The notes beneath the pieces were generated by a model. It saw only the letters and a program-made list of their open reading frames with translations. It had not been told where the DNA came from and ran no database searches. From positions 1,612,001 through 1,676,000 of the forward strand of contig NZ_JAOPFX010000001.1 in the NCBI RefSeq assembly GCF_025515205.1: 64,000 nucleotides of DNA. The letters are read 5' to 3'. Source of the stretch: Microbacterium fluvii (lineage in GTDB: Bacteria > Actinomycetota > Actinomycetes > Actinomycetales > Microbacteriaceae). The translations under genes were made by a program, and so were the position numbers. Below, piece after piece: positions 58,461-64,000 of this stretch (positions are counted from its first letter, which is position 1; every line of letters starts with the position of its first letter).

Positions 58461-58973
58461 ATGAAGCGACTGATTCTCGGAAGCACCGCCGCCCTCACCA
58501 TCGCGGCGGTACCCGCCGTGTTCGGACTGTGGGGCAACGCCTCGTTCTCCCAGGAGGTGCCCGTCGTGGTGCCGGCGTCCGCAAAGATCGTGGAGGCGCC
58601 GGCATCCACTCCCACGGCCACGCCGACGGCCACGCCGACGGCGACCCCCACAGCGACGCCGACGGCCACGCCGACTCCGAAGCCGGACAAGACGAAACAG
58701 GACCACGTCAAGGGCGACCCTGCCGCGGTGAAGCCCGACAAGACCAAGAGCGACGACGAGCGCACGAAGAACGACAGGGAGTGCGACGACCGCGACGCGA
58801 AGAACGACGGGTCTCGCGACACGAAGTCGGAGCGCGACGACAGGAGTTCGAGCGATCAGCAGGCCAAGGGCGACCGCAGCGGGAAGAGCGGCGGTCATGG
58901 CGACAAGCGCGGCGGCGACCACGGCGGTGATCGCGGCGGCAAGGGCGGCGGCGACCGCGGAGGGCGCGGCTGA
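58461..58973 (+). CDS. Small secreted low-complexity hydrophilic protein
   Basis: A 170-residue protein: a signal peptide (MKRLILGSTAALTIAAVPAV), a PTAT repeat of about six units (residues 50-75, coded by a 12-bp repeat at about 58609-58680), a Lys/Asp/Arg-rich middle and a Gly/Asp/Arg-rich end (GGDHGGDRGG). No hydrophobic core, so it is probably disordered outside the cell. Its stop abuts the histidine kinase GTG with no gap. Similar small secreted hydrophilic proteins next to sensor kinases occur in actinobacteria. Confidence 0.82.
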   Translation: MKRLILGSTAALTIAAVPAVFGLWGNASFSQEVPVVVPASAKIVEAPASTPTATPTATPTATPTATPTATPTPKPDKTKQDHVKGDPAAVKPDKTKSDDERTKNDRECDDRDAKNDGSRDTKSERDDRSSSDQQAKGDRSGKSGGHGDKRGGDHGGDRGGKGGGDRGGRG

Positions 58974-60362
58974 GTGACCCCGGATGCGCCGGTCGCGGCC
59001 CCGACGGAAGACGTCGTCGGGGCCGCGACTGCGCGCGCGGAGTGGATCGTCGTCGCCGCTGCGGACGGCGCGTCGGCGGCGCGGCCGCGGATGCTGTCGA
59101 CCCGACGCGTCGTCTGGGGGCTGGTCGGCGGGCTCGCGCTCGTGCTGGTCGCGGTGTCGCTGCTCGGGATCTGGGCGGGGCGGCTGCTCGCCGAGCGCGA
59201 GGCCGTCAACGGGGCGGCGGGATTCGCCGATCTGTTCGCCGAGGCGATCGTGCAGCCGGCCCTGGGCGAGGGCATCGCCGAGGGTGACGACGAGGAGATC
59301 GCGGCGTTCGGCAGAAGTGCACGGGAGGGCATGCTCAGCGACGCCGTGCTCGGCATCCGCCTGCAGACCCCCGAGGGCACGATCCTCTTCGACGCCGACC
59401 CGTCGCTGATCGGGCAGACGCGGCCGCTCGACACACCGCGCGCCGCCGCGCTCAGCGACCCGCAGACCCGCGCACAGGTGATCGACGCGGAGGAAGGCGA
59501 GCGCATCGTCGACGTCTACCGCCCGGTGTGGACCTCGTCGGGCCGCGAGCTGCTGCTGGAGCTGCACCTGCCCTCGTCGTCGGTCGCCGGGCGTTCGGCC
59601 GACCTCTCGCGCGGCTTCGCCGGCGTCACCCTCAGCAGCCTGCTGCTGCTGGCCGCGCTGGCCGCTCCCCTGGTCTGGCAGCTCGTGTGCCGCGTGCGCG
59701 ACGCCGAGGCGCAGCGGGCGATGCTGCTGCAGCGGGCGATCGACGCCTCCGACGCCGAGCGGCGGCGCATCGCCGGGTCGCTGCACGACGGCCCCGTGCA
59801 GGAGCTCATCGCCACGAGCCTGGCCCTCGAAGGCTCGGCCGCGCAGGCCGCGTCGGAAGGCGACGGCGACGGGGCCGCGCGGCTGCGCCGGGTCGCCGGC
59901 CAGGTGCGCGGCGGGGTGCGGGCGCTGCGGTCGCTGCTGGTCGACATCTATCCGGCTACCCTCGCCCGCGCGGGGCTCGGCCAGGCCCTCGCCGACCTCG
60001 CCGATACCGTGACGACCCACCGCACCCGCGTCGAGCTCGACCTTGCCCCCGTCGCGCTCACCGAGCGGCAGCAGAAGCTCGTCTACCGGGTCGCCCAGGA
60101 GTGCCTGCGCAATGCCGCCGCCCATGCCGGCCACTGCACCGTGACGGTGCGGCTGAGCGCCGAGCCGCGCGGCGTGCAGCTGGAGGTCGCCGACGACGGA
60201 ATCGGGTTCGACCCCGCGCTCCTGAACAGCCCCGCCGAGGGCCATCTCGGTCTGCGTGTGCTCGCGGACCTCGGCGAAGAGGCCGGCGCCGAACTCTCGC
60301 TGCGCACGGCACCCGGTGCCGGCACCGCCTGGCGCCTCGTGATCCCGGACGGCCTCACGTGA
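58974..60362 (+). CDS. Sensor histidine kinase, NarL family
   Basis: A 462-residue kinase with a first transmembrane helix near residues 45-65, an extracytoplasmic region to about 205, a second helix, then the dimerisation/phosphoacceptor helix RRRIAGSLHDGPVQELIATS (His near 269), N box RVAQECLRNAAAHAG and G box VADDGIGFDPALL. The outer region begins after LLAEREAVNG. GTG 58974 follows the preceding stop directly; the stop overlaps the next start. Confidence 0.92.
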   Translation: MTPDAPVAAPTEDVVGAATARAEWIVVAAADGASAARPRMLSTRRVVWGLVGGLALVLVAVSLLGIWAGRLLAEREAVNGAAGFADLFAEAIVQPALGEGIAEGDDEEIAAFGRSAREGMLSDAVLGIRLQTPEGTILFDADPSLIGQTRPLDTPRAAALSDPQTRAQVIDAEEGERIVDVYRPVWTSSGRELLLELHLPSSSVAGRSADLSRGFAGVTLSSLLLLAALAAPLVWQLVCRVRDAEAQRAMLLQRAIDASDAERRRIAGSLHDGPVQELIATSLALEGSAAQAASEGDGDGAARLRRVAGQVRGGVRALRSLLVDIYPATLARAGLGQALADLADTVTTHRTRVELDLAPVALTERQQKLVYRVAQECLRNAAAHAGHCTVTVRLSAEPRGVQLEVADDGIGFDPALLNSPAEGHLGLRVLADLGEEAGAELSLRTAPGAGTAWRLVIPDGLT

Positions 60363-60967
60363 TCCGCGTGCTGGTGGTCGACGACCACGCGATGGTGCGG
60401 GCGGGCCTGTCGGCCGTGCTCGCGACCGACGGCGACATCGAGGTCGTCGCGCAGGCCGAGAACGGCACGGATGCCGTGGCCCAGGCCCGCACGCAGCGCC
60501 CCGACGTCGTGCTGATGGACCTCTCGATGCCCGTCAGCGACGGCATCGAGGGAACCCGCGGCGTACGCGCCGCGGTTCCCGATGCGGCGGTCGTGGTGCT
60601 GACGTCGTTCTCCGACCGCGAGCGCGTCGAGCGCGCGCTGCGCGCCGGAGCGGTGGGCTACCAGCTCAAGGATGCCGAGCCCGAGGCCCTGCGGGCCGCG
60701 GTGCGGGCAGCATCCGTCGGTCAGGTGCCGCTCGACCCGCGGGTCGCGGGCGCCCTGCTGCCGAACGCGCCCACGCATGCGCTCAGCCCCCGCGAGCGCG
60801 AGGTGCTGCTGCTGGCCGCGAAGGGCCTCGCCAACAAGCAGATCGCGCGGGCGCTGGAGATCACCGAGCGCACCGTCAAGGCGCACCTCGGCAGCGTCTA
60901 CCGCCAGATCGGCGTCGCCGACCGCACCAGCGCCGCACTCTGGGCCCGCGACCACCTCTCCGCCTGA
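60359..60967 (+). CDS. Response regulator, NarL/FixJ family
   Basis: A 202-residue receiver and LuxR-type DNA-binding protein. The phospho-Asp is in PDVVLMDLSMPVSDG near residue 54, Lys in VGYQLKDAEPEAL, and the helix-turn-helix reads LSPREREVLLLAAKGLANKQ and then ITERTVKAHLGSVY. It starts with GTG 60359 overlapping the kinase stop. Targets may include the secreted protein gene upstream. Confidence 0.93.
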   Translation: MIRVLVVDDHAMVRAGLSAVLATDGDIEVVAQAENGTDAVAQARTQRPDVVLMDLSMPVSDGIEGTRGVRAAVPDAAVVVLTSFSDRERVERALRAGAVGYQLKDAEPEALRAAVRAASVGQVPLDPRVAGALLPNAPTHALSPREREVLLLAAKGLANKQIARALEITERTVKAHLGSVYRQIGVADRTSAALWARDHLSA

Positions 60968-60990
60968 GTCTCCTTCTCCGGGCCAGGGCG

Positions 60991-60996
60991 TAGAAT
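60991..60996 (+). promoter_or_regulatory. -10 hexamer TAGAAT of valS
   Basis: TAGAAT lies 63 bases before ATG 61060; the leader contains GGAGAC as ribosome site. No T-box motif is present. Confidence 0.5.
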
Positions 60997-61059
60997 CGAG
61001 CCACATCCCACACTCAGGCACGCTCACACAGTGCCGCACATAACGCTCTGGAGACTCCC

Positions 61060-63639
61060 ATGGCCGACGCCACCATTCCCGACAAGCCCGCCCTGGAAGG
61101 TCTCGAGCAGAAGTGGGATGCCGCCTGGAGCGCGCAGGGCACGTACCTGTTCGACCGCGACGCCGCCAAGGCCAAGGGCCGCGCGGGCGTGTTCTCGGTC
61201 GACACGCCGCCGCCCACGGCATCCGGATCCCTGCACATCGGGCACGTCTTCAGCTACACGCACACCGACGTGAAGACCCGCTTCGAGCGGATGCGGGGCA
61301 AGACCGTGTTCTATCCGATGGGGTGGGACGACAACGGGCTTCCCACCGAACGCCGGGTGCAGAACTACTACGGCGTGCGCTGCGACACCTCGCTGCCCTA
61401 CGACCCCGACTTCACTCCCCCGTTCCGCGGCGACGCCAAGAGCCTGAAGCCCTCGGATCAGGTGCCGATCAGCCGCCGCAACTTCATCGAGTTGTGCGAG
61501 GCCCTCACCGAAGAGGACGAGAAGGCGTTCGAGGCGGTCTTCCGCCAGCTGGGTCTGAGCGTCGACTGGACCCAGACCTACCGCACGATCTCCGATGAGA
61601 CGATCCGCACGAGCCAGCTCGCGTTCCTGCGCAACCTCGAGCGCGGCGAGGCCTACCAGTCGCTCGCGCCGACCCTGTGGGACATCGACTTCCGCTCGGC
61701 GATCGCCCAGGCGGAGCTCGAAGACCGCGAGCAGCAGGCCAGCTACCACCGCATCGCGTTCCACAAGACCGACGGCTCGGGCGACATCCACATCGAGACG
61801 ACCCGCCCCGAGCTGCTGGCGGCCTGCGTCGCCCTCGTTGCCAACCCCGACGACGAGCGCTACCAGCCCTACTTCGGCAAGACCGTGCGCACGCCGGTCT
61901 TCGACGTCGAGGTGCCCGTGCTCGCCCACCACCTCGCCCAGCAGGACAAGGGCTCGGGCATCGCCATGATCTGCACCTTCGGCGACGTCACCGACATCGT
62001 GTGGTGGCGCGAACTCGACCTGCCCAACCGCACGATCCTCGGCATGGACGGCCGCATCATCGCCGAGGCGCCGGAGGCGCTGACGACGGATGCCGCCAAG
62101 GCCGCCTACGCCGAGCTCGCGGGGCTCACCGTCTTCAGCGCGAAGAAGAAGATGGTGGAGCTGCTCACCGCCTCGGGCGAGCTTCTCGAGGTCTCCAAGC
62201 CCTTCAGCCACCCCGTGAAGTTCTACGAGAAGGGCGACCGGGCGCTCGAGATCGTCTCGACGCGCCAGTGGTACCTGCGCAACGGCGCCCGTGACGAGGC
62301 GCTGCGCGACAAGCTCATCGCGTTCGGCCGCGAGATGGACTGGCACCCCGATTTCATGCGGGTGCGCTACGAGAACTGGACGAACGGCCTCACCGGCGAC
62401 TGGCTCGTGAGCCGCCAGCGCTTCTTCGGCGTGCCGATCCCGGTCTGGTACGGCCTCGACGAGAACGGCGAGCGCGACTACGACCGCGTCATCACGCCCG
62501 ACCTCGCCGCCCTGCCGGTCGACCCGACCACCGACGCGCCGCACGGGTACACGGAAGACCAGCGCGGCGTCCCCGGCGGATTCGAGGGCGAGAAGGACAT
62601 CTTCGACACGTGGGCGACCTCGTCGCTCACGCCCCAGCTCGCCGGCGGCTGGGAGCGCGACGAGGAGCTGTGGAACCTCGTGGCGCCCTTCGACCTGCGC
62701 CCGCAGGGGCAGGACATCATCCGCACGTGGCTCTTCTCGACCATGGTGCGCTCGGTGCTCGAAGACGACCGCGCCCCGTGGACGGATGCCGCCATCAGCG
62801 GCTTCATCGTCGACCCCGACCGCAAGAAGATGTCGAAGTCGAAGGGCAACGTCGTGACCCCGGCCGACATCCTCGAGGCGCACGGCACGGATGCGGTGCG
62901 GTATTGGTCGGCCTCCAGCCGCCTGGGCGCTGACGCCGCCTTCGACCCGCAGAACCCGACGCAGGTCAAGATCGGCCGGCGCCTGGCGATCAAGGTGCTC
63001 AACGCCGCCAAGTTCGTGCTGTCGTTCCCGGTGCCGGAGGGTGCCGAGGTGACCCACTCCCTCGACGCAGCGATGCTCGCGACCCTCGATCGGGTGGTGC
63101 GCGAGGCGACCGCGGCGTTCGAGGCCTACGACCACGCCAAGGCCCTCGAGGTGACCGAGGCCTTCTTCTGGACGTTCTGCGACGACTACCTCGAGCTCGT
63201 CAAGGAGCGCGCCTACAACCGGGCGGATGCGGGCCAGGCTTCTGCCGCCCTCGCGCTGCGACTCGCGCTGTCGACCCTCCTGCGCCTGCTCGCCCCCGTG
63301 CTCGCGTTCGCCACCGAAGAGGCGTGGTCGTGGTTCGAGGAGGGCTCGATCCACACCTCGAGCTGGCCGGAACCCCTCGGCATCGAGGGTGACCCGGCGG
63401 TGCTGAGCGCCGCCAGCGCCGCACTCATCGGCATCCGTCGCGCGAAGACCGAGGCCAAGGCGTCGCAGAAGACGCCGGTGAGCCGGCTGGTGCTGCGCGC
63501 CGACGACGTGACCATCGCGGCGCTGCGCCTGGCCGAGGGCGACCTCAAGGCCGTCGGCCGCATCGCCGAGCTCGAGCTGCTCGACGGCGCCGAGGCGCTC
63601 GTGGTCGACACGGTCGAACTCGCCCCGCAGGAGGCATGA
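61060..63639 (+). CDS. valS: Valyl-tRNA synthetase
   Basis: An 859-residue class I synthetase: ASGSLHIGHVFSYTHTD (HIGH) near residue 50, the editing domain with TTRPELLAA, KKMSKSKGNVVTPADIL (KMSKS) near 592, and an anticodon domain ending soon after RRAKTEAKASQKTPVSRLVL. It is shorter than the E. coli enzyme, apparently lacking the C-terminal coiled-coil arm. In contrast to ileS it has no T-box leader. Confidence 0.96.
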   Translation: MADATIPDKPALEGLEQKWDAAWSAQGTYLFDRDAAKAKGRAGVFSVDTPPPTASGSLHIGHVFSYTHTDVKTRFERMRGKTVFYPMGWDDNGLPTERRVQNYYGVRCDTSLPYDPDFTPPFRGDAKSLKPSDQVPISRRNFIELCEALTEEDEKAFEAVFRQLGLSVDWTQTYRTISDETIRTSQLAFLRNLERGEAYQSLAPTLWDIDFRSAIAQAELEDREQQASYHRIAFHKTDGSGDIHIETTRPELLAACVALVANPDDERYQPYFGKTVRTPVFDVEVPVLAHHLAQQDKGSGIAMICTFGDVTDIVWWRELDLPNRTILGMDGRIIAEAPEALTTDAAKAAYAELAGLTVFSAKKKMVELLTASGELLEVSKPFSHPVKFYEKGDRALEIVSTRQWYLRNGARDEALRDKLIAFGREMDWHPDFMRVRYENWTNGLTGDWLVSRQRFFGVPIPVWYGLDENGERDYDRVITPDLAALPVDPTTDAPHGYTEDQRGVPGGFEGEKDIFDTWATSSLTPQLAGGWERDEELWNLVAPFDLRPQGQDIIRTWLFSTMVRSVLEDDRAPWTDAAISGFIVDPDRKKMSKSKGNVVTPADILEAHGTDAVRYWSASSRLGADAAFDPQNPTQVKIGRRLAIKVLNAAKFVLSFPVPEGAEVTHSLDAAMLATLDRVVREATAAFEAYDHAKALEVTEAFFWTFCDDYLELVKERAYNRADAGQASAALALRLALSTLLRLLAPVLAFATEEAWSWFEEGSIHTSSWPEPLGIEGDPAVLSAASAALIGIRRAKTEAKASQKTPVSRLVLRADDVTIAALRLAEGDLKAVGRIAELELLDGAEALVVDTVELAPQEA

Positions 63640-63887
63640 TGCAGCTCGGAACCCGCTGGGCCGCCCGCACGCAGCCACCGGCTGCCGTGCCGGCCGCGCT
63701 GCACGCTCAGATCGCGGCGGTGGAGGCATCCGTCCCGCCCGATGCCCTCGGGCAGCCGGCGCCGTACTGGACGCTGACGTGGCTCGAGGGGCGGCCGGTC
63801 GTCGAGCTCGACACCGGCGTGATCGTGACCCTCGATCGCGACGGCACGGTCGTCGTGCGCCACGACGACGAGGACGAGTTCGCCTAG
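63636..63887 (+). CDS. Small hypothetical protein downstream of valS
   Basis: An 83-residue acidic protein, translation-coupled to valS by ATGA overlap (a second ATG follows at 63639). A central WTLTWLEGRPVVELDTG and VIVTLDRDGTVVV suggests a small beta-rich fold. No family recognised. Its stop TAG is part of a CTAG palindrome shared with the converging gene. Confidence 0.7.
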   Translation: MMQLGTRWAARTQPPAAVPAALHAQIAAVEASVPPDALGQPAPYWTLTWLEGRPVVELDTGVIVTLDRDGTVVVRHDDEDEFA

Positions 63888-64000
63888 GAGTCTGCGGCGA
63901 ACTCCGCACCCGCGCGACGGGTGCCGCCGATCAGCAGCGGCAGCGACACGAGCACGGCCACGAGCATGATCGCACCGGCGAGGTAGAACGGCAGCCGCAG
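63884..64000 (-). CDS. MFS transporter, C-terminal end (cut by window edge)
   Basis: The last 38 codons read LRLPFYLAGAIMLVAVLVS, a final transmembrane helix, then a short polar tail ending AADS. The helix and tail resemble the last helix of a drug-type MFS exporter. The rest lies beyond 64000, so assignment rests on a small part. Confidence 0.55.
   Translation of the reverse strand: MRLPFYLAGAIMLVAVLVSLPLLIGGTRRAGAEFAADS

Noticed and set aside
60968-61059. T-box ahead of valS
   Set aside because: The 63-base leader has no GGTGGTACC motif and is too short for a T-box.
61024-63909. 961-codon open frame antisense to valS
   Set aside because: Low-complexity shadow of an unmistakable valyl-tRNA synthetase.

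Overview
The window is high-GC chromosomal DNA whose protein families and gene order point to an actinobacterium of the family Microbacteriaceae, most likely Microbacterium. The grounds are the class Ib nrdHIEF operon, the rne / rplU-rpmA-obg-proB-proA / nadD-rsfS block, the ileS-folC-DUF4233-ndk block, GTG starts, and many promoters that sit directly on the start codon. I saw no insertion sequence, prophage, integrase or CRISPR array. The content looks like core genome plus catabolic and transport operons.

Layout. 1-5.5 kb: a truncated GntR regulator, then a tightly overlapping six-gene operon. It holds a YkoEDC-type ECF importer (thiamine-precursor class), a P-loop kinase, a THI5/NMT1-like protein with no export signal, and a rhodanese. 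5.5-8 kb: a MarR regulator, a RsmC-like methyltransferase, a lipoprotein and a DUF6194 protein. 8.2-12.2 kb: an MMPL exporter with a NarL-type two-component system. 12.3-13.2 kb: an orphan RhaD-like aldolase behind a promoter carrying both a FadR-type and a LacI-type operator. 13.2-17.4 kb: nrdHIEF with paired NrdR boxes and a cluster of DnaA-box-like sites. 17.4-22.2 kb: MFS transporter, hydrolase, acyl-CoA dehydrogenase, DUF445 and a gamma-glutamylcyclotransferase-like protein. 22.3-28.9 kb: histidine utilisation (hutG, hutI, hutU, hutH, an IclR regulator) with a SixA-like phosphatase inside it. 29-35.3 kb: a LacI-controlled carbohydrate ABC importer with a debranching-type glycosidase. 35.3-41.7 kb: YbaK, a DUF559 nuclease-like protein, an amino-acid dehydrogenase, a CAP/SH3 secreted protein, an acyl-CoA ligase and a ZIP transporter.

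41.7-58.3 kb is housekeeping: tRNA-Ala(GGC), rsfS, a membrane-anchored acidic protein, nadD, proA, proB, obg, rpmA, rplU, a DUF4031 protein, RNase E/G, a VKOR-like protein, ndk, DUF4233, folC, and ileS under a T-box riboswitch of the ultrashort Stem I type. 58.4-61 kb: a secreted low-complexity protein translated just ahead of a second NarL-type two-component system. 61-64 kb: valS, a small hypothetical gene and the end of an MFS transporter.

Main points for a second look: (1) about eleven genes have a TANNNT hexamer exactly 6-7 nt before the start codon, a signature of leaderless mRNAs; (2) a five-copy 24-bp minisatellite lies in frame inside ileS; (3) the ECF operon carries a THI5-like protein that appears cytoplasmic; (4) several regulatory sites are readable directly: NrdR boxes, LacI and FadR operators, the T-box, and a palindrome over the iclR start codon.
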